Shown here one piece after another: positions 1-9,192 of a DNA stretch of 26,588 bases (within the stretch, counting starts at the first letter, position 1; the number at the start of each line of letters is the position of its first letter). Under the pieces are notes generated by a model. That model did not search any database. It saw nothing but the letters and a program-made list of their open reading frames with translations, and was not told the DNA's origin. Made by a program: the position numbers and the translations under genes. The DNA is from Sanchytrium tribonematis (lineage: Eukaryota; Sanchytriomycota; Sanchytriomycetes; Sanchytriales; Sanchytriaceae), in contig JADGIG010000060.1 of the NCBI GenBank assembly GCA_018985235.1, forward strand, positions 1 to 26,588, in the 5' to 3' direction.

Positions 1-721
1 ATTTTCATTCCAGATCTATCTGTGATTGAACATTTGATCTTTTTTGGTATTTTAAAGGGGTTAGAATTGAAAACAGCAAAATCGCAAGCAGATGCTGCTT
101 TATTACACGCTCAATTGAATGGATTTCAAAAGCGATTCCCTAATAAATTAAGTGGAGGAGAGAAGAGAAGAGTGTCTATTAGTATGGCAAATGTGAATAA
201 TCCATCTTTAATCTTTTTAGATGAACCAACGACGGGATTGGATCCAGAAGTTTTTTTGATTTATTTAGGTGCGTAGATGTATTTGGACAATGATTGAAGA
301 AATGAAAAAGACATCTACTGTCATTTTAACCACTCATAATTTGGAAGAAGCAGAATATTTGTGTCATAAAATTGGAATCTTTGTGCGTGGTCAATTTAAA
401 TGTTTAGGGACATTGCAACGATTAAAACAGTTGTATGGCAGTGGATACCACATCACATTAAGTGTAGATAAATTAAAAGTTGAAAATGTCAAGAAAGAAT
501 TAACCAACATCTTTGAGGGATCTGAATACAAATTTGTAGATAATTTTGAGAATTTGATTAATTTACAAGTCTCTTATTCAAAAGGATGTTTAACCAAATG
601 GTTTAATTTGTTGGAATTGGCTAGACAAAACAAAACAGGGATTATTGATTTTGGTATTTCTCAAACGAGTTTAGAAGATGTCTTTTTGAGATTAGTTAGT
701 GAGAGTGAAGCAGCTGCTTAA
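1..721 (+). CDS. ABCA-type ABC transporter, C-terminal nucleotide-binding domain (5' partial, one 19-nt intron)
   Basis: The frame is open from base 1, so the gene begins outside the window. Exon 1 (1-249) carries the ABC signature LSGGEKRR and Walker B followed by the D-loop ([12 protein letters not shown]). Exon 2 (269-721) continues with VRRCIW, the H-loop region [12 protein letters not shown] and the ABCA-typical stretch [13 protein letters not shown], ending TAA. Joining 249 to 269 restores the LDPEVRR motif seen in ABCA proteins. The C-terminal part (SLEDVFLRL) is the usual end of the second nucleotide-binding domain of full ABCA transporters. The expected role, from family knowledge, is ATP-driven lipid or substrate export across a membrane. 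The Walker A and transmembrane parts lie upstream. It converges on the ankyrin gene with only 72 bp between the stops. Confidence 0.9.
250..268 (+). other. Putative 19-nt spliceosomal intron in the ABCA gene
   Basis: The segment begins GT, ends TTTATTTAG and is almost pure T/A. Without removal the frame stops at the TAG at 274-276 in the middle of the Walker B/D-loop region. With removal, codon GAA joins GTG in phase 0 and gives the family-typical DPEVRR. A 19-bp frameshifting insertion is the alternative, but it would have to carry GT and AG exactly at the needed borders. Confidence 0.75.
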
Positions 722-793
722 TAAATATATTCATGGCGTATTTTTAAAATTCATACGTGGTTTAAATTTGAGAAAATACATCGCCATTGTCTT

Positions 794-2764
794 TTATTGA
801 ATACAAATTGGATGCGAATGTCCATTTCTGATTCCAAATTTAAAGAAATTTAAAATCGATACAATGTTATGCTTTCCTTCCTGTTTAGCCAAATCAAATA
901 CGGTTTTTTCTCCATTATTTTTAGCATTTAAAGTGCTCATTGCCATATTCATTTCCCCCTTTACAATAGGGTGATCAAAACAGCATTTGCGAATCATCGG
1001 ATTTAAATTACTTGCTTGTGTTGTTTCCAAACATCCAAAAATGTACCGAAGCATTATTGTGAATATTTCTTCATTGTTAATAGCATTCATTAATGCAGTA
1101 TATCCATGCGTATTTTGAATTTGAAAATATTCGATATCTGGCTTTAAATCCAAGAAATACGTTATACATTCCAAATTCTCAGCACTTGCGCAAAAATGCA
1201 TTACAGTATAGCCACAGTCATCCGCAATAAATGGAACTAGAGTACCGCCGGATATTCTGGATCTAATCCATTGATTGATTATTGAATTTTTGTCGAAATC
1301 AGATAATTCTTGAATCATAAACATGTTTGAAATAGCAGGCTGAAGTCTGTGTTGTTTTGATTTTATCTGTAACCATTTGTTTCCATCAGATTCTCTGGCT
1401 ATGTTTGTTTTTGAAAGTAATAGATGAATTTTGTGATACGTCTTGAAATGAACTCCATTTTGAATGGCTGTATTGTCAAATGCCACTTCCCCAAAACGAG
1501 TTAAAAATTTCGCCAAAACTTTAATGGAAGGAAATTCAGTCATTATTAATTGGAGATATGACCCAACTATGCGACTTGTAATCTTTTTGTCAATATCATA
1601 ATTCATAATGAGCAACGAAACTTTGTCAATTCCCATTATTAATGAATGATGTAAAATTGTCATTTCATTATTGTCCTGTGCATTTATCATTGGTTTTTTA
1701 TTATATTCAAAATATAATTTCAACACTTTGAAGGTGTGGTTTGGATCTTCTATACCGGCTATGGCCTTGTGCATCGGCGTTTGTAAATTTGAATTAATTG
1801 GATTTAAATTCAAATTTGGCTGAACCAGCAAGTGGCCCATGAATTCGAGATTGCGATTTTGCATTGCCAAATGTAGAATAGTGTCTTTTTCATTATTTGC
1901 AACATTTAAATCTGGCCTAAATTGAATTATAAATTGAAAAGAAAAGGAAATAATTTCTAAATTATTTTCAAAAGTTAACAGGTGAAGTGGTGTATCTCCC
2001 TGGTGATTCTGTGCATTAATTTGATTTTCTTCTACTATATCATAAACTATTTGAAGTGCATATGGGTTTCTAATTGCTGCATGAATTAAATTATTCCCAT
2101 TTTCATCCAATTGGTGGAAATTGTAGCGTCTTTGTTGCTGTATTTCAATAAACGTCGGTAAATAATCCGGGTAATTTACAATACAGTCATGAATAATGGG
2201 ATAATTGTCAAATGCGGCAATCCATTTACGATTTGGATGCTCAATTGCCTTTTTCCAAATTTCTCTATAATTAAATCCAAATTGCAATAGCCATTTCAAA
2301 TCTTCTAATTTGTTATTTTTTACCAAATAATCATAATATTCATTATTAAATTGCCCAAGTCTTATAAAATCTGTGAGTTCTGGACTCAGTTGATATTCGA
2401 GAAATTTCAGAGTAGCACGAGAGAATGGCAATTTTTCATCAGAATCTTTCAGTTTAACGTTTGCATGTAAAGTAAGCAGCAAATAAACAGCAGGCAAATT
2501 TGATTTCTCTGCAGCCATATGTAATGCACTGGTTTCTAAATTGTCACGCACCCTCACAAGACCATTGACCTCTGGGTGTTTATCGAATACCAGTTTTAAT
2601 ATTTCTCTGGATTCACCCATTGTCGCAAATACCACATCTTCTGCAGTTGGATTTGTTGGAGTTTGTAAGATTTCTCTAACTCGCTCTACATCTTGTTGTT
2701 CGATGCAATCAGTCAAAGTCTGACAATTGGCAAATATTACATTCCATAGCAAGTACATCAACAT
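794..2764 (-). CDS. Secreted-type ankyrin-repeat protein 1
   Basis: This is an intact 656-residue intronless frame from ATG at 2764 to TAA. Residues 1-14 are hydrophobic (MLMYLLWNVIFA) and look like a short signal peptide; Cys residues follow at about 14 and 20 (NCQTLTDC). Ankyrin-like units are visible at about 80-120 (SALHMAA), 220-260 (NNLIHAA, DTPLHLL), 290-340 (DTILHLAMQN, QTPMHKA), 365-390 (TILHHSL) and 515-570 (YTVMHFCA, YTALMNA). The region between about 130 and 215 and the stretch 400-510 have no clear repeats. Ankyrin repeats are protein-binding scaffolds; no catalytic domain is visible. It is a tandem paralogue of the broken gene at 2901-4797, sharing the N-terminal Cys pattern and the LLQFGF segment. 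Secretion is inferred from the N-terminus only. Confidence 0.85.
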   Translation of the reverse strand: MLMYLLWNVIFANCQTLTDCIEQQDVERVREILQTPTNPTAEDVVFATMGESREILKLVFDKHPEVNGLVRVRDNLETSALHMAAEKSNLPAVYLLLTLHANVKLKDSDEKLPFSRATLKFLEYQLSPELTDFIRLGQFNNEYYDYLVKNNKLEDLKWLLQFGFNYREIWKKAIEHPNRKWIAAFDNYPIIHDCIVNYPDYLPTFIEIQQQRRYNFHQLDENGNNLIHAAIRNPYALQIVYDIVEENQINAQNHQGDTPLHLLTFENNLEIISFSFQFIIQFRPDLNVANNEKDTILHLAMQNRNLEFMGHLLVQPNLNLNPINSNLQTPMHKAIAGIEDPNHTFKVLKLYFEYNKKPMINAQDNNEMTILHHSLIMGIDKVSLLIMNYDIDKKITSRIVGSYLQLIMTEFPSIKVLAKFLTRFGEVAFDNTAIQNGVHFKTYHKIHLLLSKTNIARESDGNKWLQIKSKQHRLQPAISNMFMIQELSDFDKNSIINQWIRSRISGGTLVPFIADDCGYTVMHFCASAENLECITYFLDLKPDIEYFQIQNTHGYTALMNAINNEEIFTIMLRYIFGCLETTQASNLNPMIRKCCFDHPIVKGEMNMAMSTLNAKNNGEKTVFDLAKQEGKHNIVSILNFFKFGIRNGHSHPICIQ

Positions 2765-4100
2765 GTCAATCGTGTTTGACCCTGTTCCTTTTAACAGGAT
2801 TGCTGTACAATCTTGTGTTTAATTTTTACCAATGAAATGGTCAGACAAAAACACAACATCGTACAATCTGCTACATCATTTGTTATCACTATTTATTGAT
2901 TCAATATCGCATACGCAACAATCCCTTTGCAATATCCAATGCTTGTTTTGAACCAGGATGCTGACATTGTTTTATTGCAAATATCTTCTCTTTACTTTTA
3001 TTTTTAGCATTTATTGCAGCCAATGCCATTTCAACATGATCATGATACTGTATACACCCTACAATATAGTTTAATAATACAACAAGTACATCTGCATGAT
3101 CACAACTCATCATTAATGCCGTATTTCGTTGATTATTTTGAATTTGCAATTGGGGATGAAATTGAATAAAATATTGAATACATTCTAAATTGCCCAATTG
3201 TGCACATAAATGCATGACATTGTTGTTTTCAGTGTCATGTGCAAATATATCCAGTGATTGTTCAATAAATCGTTGTTGCATCCAAATTTGTACGATTTGA
3301 AATGCATTTAGAGATGGATAGCGTTGAGTTATTTGAATGTGTTGTAGATAGTAGTAGATTTTATGATAAGATGCATCATTTGCAGCAATTGAAATGGCAT
3401 TAACATCCAATGGCAAATCGGGGAAATGTTTGATAAATTTTGAGAATAATTGAAATGGAAATGGATGTGTGATCAATTGCTGTAGATATGAGACTCCATT
3501 TCCATTTAAGATGGTTGGATTCAATGGATAATTTAATAATATGTTGATTACATTCATATAACCATGTTTTATTGCCAAATGCAATACCGTGTCACCTGAT
3601 TGATCTGGTGTATTCAAATCTGGATGTGGGTTGTATTTAAGATAGATTTGGATGGATTCCATAATGAGATGCTCTAGCTTACCAGGTTCTGAAACTGCTA
3701 AATGCAAAGGTGTTTGTTGATGGTGATTTAATTTGGTTAATAGTCGTGAATCGACACGATGAATGATTTGAAGCAATTCATTTGGCTTTGAAATGGCTAC
3801 ATGTACTAATGTATTGCCATTTACATCCAATTGGTTAAAATTGTAGTTTGGAATTCTTTGGATTAATTCAGGCAAATAAGACGGGAGTCGCTTTATGCAA
3901 ACATGCATAATTGGGGAATTATAAAAGGATCTAAGCCATTTGGGATCTGGTTGGTCCATTGCTTTGATCCAATTACCTTGAAATGTAAAACCAAATTGCA
4001 ATAAATATTGCAAATCAAGTAATTTATCATTGGCTACTAAACATGTGTGCCACTCCAATTCATTAAATATCAAATATTTAATAATCATTCCATTATCAAT

Positions 4101-4413
4101 CCATATTCTATCTTATTTAGCGTATTAATGAGTATTTGTTACTGTTCTAGTCAATTCTTGAGCAATACGGGTCTAAAATCCATTCCTGTGAGTGTAGCCA
4201 CATTAATTCGACGATCTAATGTCTTATTTGGTGTATTTTATGGCGTAGTCATTTTTAATGAGTCATTGGATATTTACAGTATATGTGGCTGTTTGTGCAT
4301 TATCGGTGTCGTATTGATATTGGCATATGAACAATATACCCATCAACGAGCTGCATTTTCATTGATATAGGCTATTCTGGAATAGGGACTGGTGTCTTTT
4401 TTACCCATATTCT
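4101..4413. repeat. 9-bp target-site duplication flanking the insertion
   Basis: CCATATTCT occurs at 4101-4109 and again at 4405-4413, exactly bordering the transporter fragment. On the ankyrin strand both copies encode the RIW codons. This fits a staggered-cut insertion. Confidence 0.7.
4110..4404 (+). mobile_element. Inserted 3' fragment of an EamA/nucleotide-sugar-transporter-like gene (probable retrocopy)
   Basis: The 295-bp insert reads on the plus strand from its first base as membrane-protein sequence: ILFSVLMSICYC, then SVATLIRRSNVLFGVFYG, then ICGCLCIIGVVLILAYE, ending TAG at 4368-4370. The pattern matches the last helices of drug/metabolite (EamA/TPT-like) transporters, including the typical polar and arginine-containing ATLIRRS segment before the penultimate helices. 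About 34 bp of apparent 3' UTR follow. It is too short to be a working gene, has no start of its own at the left border and sits inside ankyrin gene 2. No terminal inverted repeats or poly(A) tail are visible. Confidence 0.7.
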
Positions 4414-4838
4414 TAAAAATTCCAATTTTGTATAGTCTTGTGGGATCTTGCCATGGTTGTCTTGAATGGTAGTAGATGCGCCATTTTGGAGTAGTAGAAA
4501 GACGGCTACAATCCTAGTATTTCGTACTGCGAGGTGTAATGGTGTACCAGGGTGTTTTTTGAAATGTTTTAATTGATGGATATTGATATCAATTCGGGGA
4601 ACATTCAATACCATATCCAATATAGTGATGGATTCACCTTGTGCTGCATAATGTAATGCGGCATATCCATTTGAACCCAATTGGTTGATATCCAAATCTG
4701 TATTTTGCAAGTAGGATGAAACCTGAGTCGGATTCTGTTGAATGATGCATTCATTTAAAGAATTGCAAGATGCGAATGATAATGGGATGAGCCACATTGA
4801 TTTGAGATGGGGGCTGGATTCTTTTAACTTGCATTTAT

Positions 4839-4882
4839 TGCGAATAAATTGCGACAGAACTGCGAATAAATTGCGACAGATT
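4839..4882. repeat. 22-bp tandem repeat, two copies
   Basis: Units at 4839-4860 and 4861-4882 share their first 20 bases and differ in the last two. They lie 40-85 bp upstream of the preferred start of ankyrin gene 2, in its presumed promoter or 5' UTR. Confidence 0.7.
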
Positions 4883-5040
4883 CGTGCACGTGTGCAAAAA
4901 TCAAGATCATGGGACACTTTCATTGCTAATTGGATTAGCTAATCGAGTCACATGGGAACTCATTTGATAAAAGATTGCGAATATGATGAAATTAACAATT
5001 AAAAACTTTATCGTGGAAGTCTGCAATACTTCAAATTTAT

Positions 5041-5834
5041 TTAAAAATCAAAAGGGCATGCAGAATCTGGTAACTTGTAATAATCTGAACTATATTTTTG
5101 ACATTTATAACCAGTTTTAGTTGAAATTGCATTTCTACTACAATATCCCATTTCTTTATCACTTTTTGAATAACAATATCGATGGTAAAAATCACATTGC
5201 TTAATTTTACCATTTTGATCTTTTCCACATGGGAAACAATAACTATATTTGTGAGAACACAGTTGTTCCATGCTTAATGATGTAGGTTTCTTAGTGCATT
5301 TACCTGTAGAATCACCATCATTGATTTTACAAAATGGTGCTTCAAATGGACATGATTTGTTTTTGTCACAAGTAATTGGACAAATTTCTGGGTTGCTAAA
5401 TTTTGAACATTGAAGATCTTTTTTAACCCATGCAGCACACCCCCAACCTAACCAATAATCATATACGCAATACGGTTGATATAACTGACAATAGACTGGA
5501 CCATCATTCCAGAATCCACATTGACCCGTATAGTTTGCTATATACGGTCCATCATAGTCATTGAATTCGTTATCATATGAATCTTTTTCGTCAACGCACT
5601 TCCCTGTTTTAATGCTGCATAGTCGATCCTTGCTACAAAATTTCTTAATGCCATTCTGATCTCCACAGGTGCCATCATCTTGACAATCTCCTTGACTTGC
5701 ACGTGGTTGACATCTTGTTTTATACCACTCATTGGTTCTACAATATCCCCATAAACTACAATATCCCTCACAAATGGTATTGTTGTTTTGCCATCCGCAC
5801 AATGCACCATTTTCCTTAACAACAGGAAGTTTGG
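5041..5834 (-). pseudogene. Cys-rich, probably secreted protein, 5' end removed by a LINE insertion
   Basis: The frame reads from the LINE poly(A) junction (KLPVVKENGALCGWQ) to TAA at 5041, about 265 codons with well over 30 cysteines in repeated short spacings. The segment EGYCSLWGYCRTNEWY recalls the hevein-like chitin-binding core (CS.WGYC....Y), and a second weaker block (PYCVYDYWLGWGC) follows. Such density suggests an extracellular disulphide-rich protein, for example a wall or cyst-surface protein; this is inference. No start codon or signal peptide remains because coding sequence continues straight into the LINE 3' end at 5835. The missing 5' part was not found on the far side of the LINE. 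The first ATG-like start inside the remnant is not convincing. Confidence 0.6.
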
Positions 5835-5860
5835 TTTTTTTTTAATAATAATAGTTTATT
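5835..5860 (-). other. LINE-A 3' end: AATAAA signal and poly(A) tail
   Basis: On the minus strand AATAAA (5855-5860) is followed by three TAT/TTA steps and nine A residues (5835-5843). Host coding sequence starts immediately afterwards. The arrangement defines the 3' junction of target-primed insertion. Confidence 0.8.
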
Positions 5861-5910
5861 TGATTGATGGGAGCTGTCAACACAGCATTTCCATCAATTT
5901 GATGAGTCAG

Positions 5911-8900
5911 CTAAGCTGACGAATGATCCTGATCAGCACCAGTTTCTTGAATTATTTTTTCGCCAAATGTGGATTTTTTTAATTTCTTCAATAAATCAAA
6001 TATTTCTGTCTCACTGCCATTTTTAAATGTGTTATAGATGTTGCTTGTTGCCAGATCTGTGTTTTCTACTAGGCATACTTCCTCAAAATGTGCAGTTGAA
6101 TCAAATGGCTGCTCACAATACTCACAAATAGCTCGATATTCATCATTTCCTCGGAATGGCATTCGTCCCATTAAAAACAATACCCCCAATTTTAGTGTAC
6201 TGTGGGAATATGTGTAATTGTATCGATTTTTCTTCAGTAAAATTAGCAAATTTGAAGTTGTTTTTAATTTTGAGCCCCTATTAGCCCTGTTTTCATCCCA
6301 CATGTCTTGTAATCTCTCTTCAACTGTTAATTGTAGTTCTTCAAGAGTATTGGCACTTAGTGGGGTGTAGCCATCCACAGTTTCACAGAAAGAAGTGTTA
6401 AATTTCAAGATTTCAATGTAATTTAGAGGAGTTCGCGGGTCAGATTGTAACTGGTAAATGCAATTTCTCAATTGGGTCTCCAATGATATTCTATTTTTAT
6501 TGTATAATTCATTGGAATTTAAAAATTTGCACAAGTATTCATGAATAAGCCTTGAGTGGCGAAAGACACCGTTGACAGCTCCTTTTCTAATTGATTCTAG
6601 TCTTTCTAGATATTTGACATCCCATAACGGTAGCCCGTAGCTCAAAATGGATTCAATTACCCCTTTCACAAATAATGGTTGTCCATGAAATAGTTTATTT
6701 GCTTCTTCAGTATGGATTTTCTTTTGCACTGATGCGATTTGTTTATTTTTATGAACCAGCTCGGCATCGTAGTCAATCCCATCACAATTGATGTGGATTC
6801 CCAGATATTTAATAAATTTTAAAGATTCTAATTCTTGATTATCTACCACAAATGAGTATTCAGAAGATGCGCAAATTTGGTATTTATTAGGATTCGCCTT
6901 GAAATTATGGTCTTTGAGTTTACTAGTGATATTGTTGAGAATCAGTTGCAAATAATTTGGATTATTTGCGCACAAGAATATATCATCTGCATACAAGCAG
7001 ATGGCTATTTTGCTGTCATCGTAGTCTAGTTCTGAAAGAATTCGATCAATTATAAATGAAAATAAGAGTGGTGAAAGTGTTCCACCTTGTGGAACACCCT
7101 GTTTCATTTCAATGGTTTGTTTTAATGAATCGCGCTTTAAGTAAAGAGATTGATTGACAATCAGAGATCTTAGTGCATTACAGTCAATAGGAGTAAATAA
7201 ATTTACTACATTTTGTTCAATATCATCCCAATTGATATGATCAAATGCTGAAGATAAATCCAAAGATGCTAAATAAACATCTCCATTTCTTTTAAATTGT
7301 TTTATGGTATTTAATACGAAGTGCAACTGTGTCAAAGTGCTTCTAGATTGGCAGAATCCATGTTGACGGAAACTGGGGATTAAAATATACTTTAATTTAA
7401 AATAATACAAAATTTTTTCATATATTTTACGAACTGTAGGTAGGAGAGAGATGGGTCTATAGAATTTCGGGTCACTATGGGATCCCTTGTTTTTATAAAT
7501 CTCACAGATAGATGATTTGCACCAAGATTCTGGTAAATCGCCGTGAGTGTAGGCTTGTTGGAAAAGATGCTTCAAGACTTTGATGCCATTTGAAGGCAAG
7601 AACTTTATTGATGTATTTGGGAGTATACCACCAGCTGATTTCCTTGTATTTAATCTTCTTGCTTCCTTTCTAATTTTTTCACAACTGAAAAGTGATTTGG
7701 ATTCTTGATAGGCTCGATTTATTTGTTCTTCTGAAGTGTGTTTCTTATTCCAACTATGATTTGGTGCATCAAAGTGATTTTTTTGATATGCAATCATTTC
7801 TTCTTCATTGCAGAATATGCGATTGGGATTAAAATTTGAATTTTTTATTTTGCAAAGTTTGTGGTAGGCATTTGTAGAGTCTTTATTAATTTCCTCCAAC
7901 ACTTCCAAGTGATTTTGATACACCTGATTCTCCATTTCCGAGTTGTATTTCTTGCGACATTGTTTAATTTCTTTTAACAAAATGATTCTGCGTCTCCTGG
8001 ATTTGACTCGTGAGTAAGTCTGCTGCTTTCTTTTGATGTATTTGTTAATTGAATCCAAATTACTAGTAAGAATACGACACTCCGGGAAATTTGGGATTAT
8101 TCCAAGTGTTTGTTTGTCAGCCGTGAGCACGCAACTTGTCAAGAAATTGTCAATTTCATTTACATTTATTGAATCTAACAGATTGTCATTATATTTCTTT
8201 ATTAAATTCTGTAGCATTGATTGATATTGTTTCCTGAATTTGGGTATTTTCAATTTTTTCCAATTTATCTTCTCTAATGAAAGCATCATTTTATCAGTTT
8301 CTAATTCAATAATAGATGGCCAATGATCTGAGGTGTATTTGTCAGGTCTTTGTATAGTTAACAAGGACTTAACTGCATGTTGGAGGCTAGAATGGGACCA
8401 AAAGTGGTCCAATATTTTATTTGTATTTACCATTGTGCTGGTTGTTACATTATGAAATACATACGATTTATTCAATAAATAACACTTCAATTGTTTGCTG
8501 AATAGATCTGATTTGGAATCTATTTCCAAGATGTTGAAATTCAGGTCACCACAAATAAATGCATTGTGGGAAATTGCCTCATTGAGAATAGATTTGATAT
8601 ATTCTATATTTCGAGTTCTAATGTAATGAAATGGAATGTATGTGAATGCAATATTTTGCCTATTTATCTTAAAAATATAACAATTGTCAAAAAATTTAAT
8701 TTTATTCACACTTGTTACGGAATTATGAATGAACAAGTGCTGCTTATGGTGTAAATTTGAGTTTGGAAGATCCCATTGAGTATAATTATTGATATGTGGC
8801 AGATATTTATAGTTTTTAGACTCTTGTAACAGCAGAATGTGTGGCTCAAGTTCCAATAAATTGTTTAATTCTTGTTGATTCAGAACTCTTTTGTATCCAC

Positions 8901-9135
8901 GGCAATTCCATTGCATGATTCTTAATTTGTTAGTGAATGTGCATGTGTAATTGGACTCTCCATCTAAAGATTCAGGGATATTATAATTTATTTCTGATGG
9001 TGGATCGGAAATTTGTGTAAATAAAGTTGAAGAAAGTGTATTTCGAGCCACTTTGTTTTGTCTAGTAGTGTTAATTGCTTGTCTTTTCAATGGAACCATG
9101 TCATTTGGTTCAGACTTCAAAATCTTTGTGGGCAT
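5911..9135 (-). CDS. LINE-A ORF2: apurinic-like endonuclease, reverse transcriptase and CCHC motif
   Basis: Intact 1074-residue frame. The endonuclease (about 72-275) shows QWNCRG at 75-80, LLLQES with E105, CGDLN with D197 and TSDH at 268-271, all expected catalytic motifs of LINE endonucleases. The reverse transcriptase (about 500-800) shows YRPISLL, SLDLSSAFD, GVPQGG at 680-685 and the catalytic YADD at 715-718. Near the C-terminus C1004-X2-C1007-X8-H1016-X4-C1021 is the zinc-knuckle type found after the RT of many LINEs. It should nick target DNA and copy its RNA by target-primed reverse transcription. The first 70 residues are a basic, Ser/Thr-rich linker. ATG 9135 lies 57 nt beyond the ORF1b TAA in the same frame without another stop, so the true N-terminus may be a readthrough or processed product. 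All catalytic residues appear intact, so this copy may still be active in trans. Confidence 0.93.
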   Translation of the reverse strand: MPTKILKSEPNDMVPLKRQAINTTRQNKVARNTLSSTLFTQISDPPSEINYNIPESLDGESNYTCTFTNKLRIMQWNCRGYKRVLNQQELNNLLELEPHILLLQESKNYKYLPHINNYTQWDLPNSNLHHKQHLFIHNSVTSVNKIKFFDNCYIFKINRQNIAFTYIPFHYIRTRNIEYIKSILNEAISHNAFICGDLNFNILEIDSKSDLFSKQLKCYLLNKSYVFHNVTTSTMVNTNKILDHFWSHSSLQHAVKSLLTIQRPDKYTSDHWPSIIELETDKMMLSLEKINWKKLKIPKFRKQYQSMLQNLIKKYNDNLLDSINVNEIDNFLTSCVLTADKQTLGIIPNFPECRILTSNLDSINKYIKRKQQTYSRVKSRRRRIILLKEIKQCRKKYNSEMENQVYQNHLEVLEEINKDSTNAYHKLCKIKNSNFNPNRIFCNEEEMIAYQKNHFDAPNHSWNKKHTSEEQINRAYQESKSLFSCEKIRKEARRLNTRKSAGGILPNTSIKFLPSNGIKVLKHLFQQAYTHGDLPESWCKSSICEIYKNKGSHSDPKFYRPISLLPTVRKIYEKILYYFKLKYILIPSFRQHGFCQSRSTLTQLHFVLNTIKQFKRNGDVYLASLDLSSAFDHINWDDIEQNVVNLFTPIDCNALRSLIVNQSLYLKRDSLKQTIEMKQGVPQGGTLSPLLFSFIIDRILSELDYDDSKIAICLYADDIFLCANNPNYLQLILNNITSKLKDHNFKANPNKYQICASSEYSFVVDNQELESLKFIKYLGIHINCDGIDYDAELVHKNKQIASVQKKIHTEEANKLFHGQPLFVKGVIESILSYGLPLWDVKYLERLESIRKGAVNGVFRHSRLIHEYLCKFLNSNELYNKNRISLETQLRNCIYQLQSDPRTPLNYIEILKFNTSFCETVDGYTPLSANTLEELQLTVEERLQDMWDENRANRGSKLKTTSNLLILLKKNRYNYTYSHSTLKLGVLFLMGRMPFRGNDEYRAICEYCEQPFDSTAHFEEVCLVENTDLATSNIYNTFKNGSETEIFDLLKKLKKSTFGEKIIQETGADQDHSSA

Positions 9136-9192
9136 CGAATTATTTTCAAAGTCATTTTTACGTTTATGGTTTTGTATTTGACTGCCACCAAG

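Larger units (their letters stand above)
2901..4797 (-). pseudogene. Ankyrin-repeat protein 2, interrupted by a 295-bp insertion
   Basis: This is the paralogue of the gene at 794-2764. The likely start is ATG at 4797, giving a signal-like MWLIPLSFAS and then the same Cys spacing (SCNSLNEC) as paralogue 1; the frame is open further upstream to 4923, through a 22-bp repeat. Ankyrin units include AALHYAA, TPLHLAV, NTLVHVAI, DTVLHLAI and NVMHLCAQ. The N-terminal half runs into foreign sequence after the codons for FLRIW (about 4405). The C-terminal half resumes after a second copy of the same nine bases and reads RIWIDNG, then KYLIFNELEW, down to TGA at 2901. Removing the insertion and one copy gives a frame whose length matches paralogue 1. 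I see no GT-AG pair that removes the insertion cleanly, so I call it disrupted rather than intron-containing. Confidence 0.75.

Noticed and set aside
2780-2875. Partial inverted/direct repeats around TGTACAATCT upstream of ankyrin gene 1
   Set aside because: The matches are short and broken; chance is likely in AT-rich sequence.
4047-4109. Upstream extension of the transporter frame to 4047
   Set aside because: That part is antisense to the ankyrin coding sequence and lies outside the duplicated 9-bp border.
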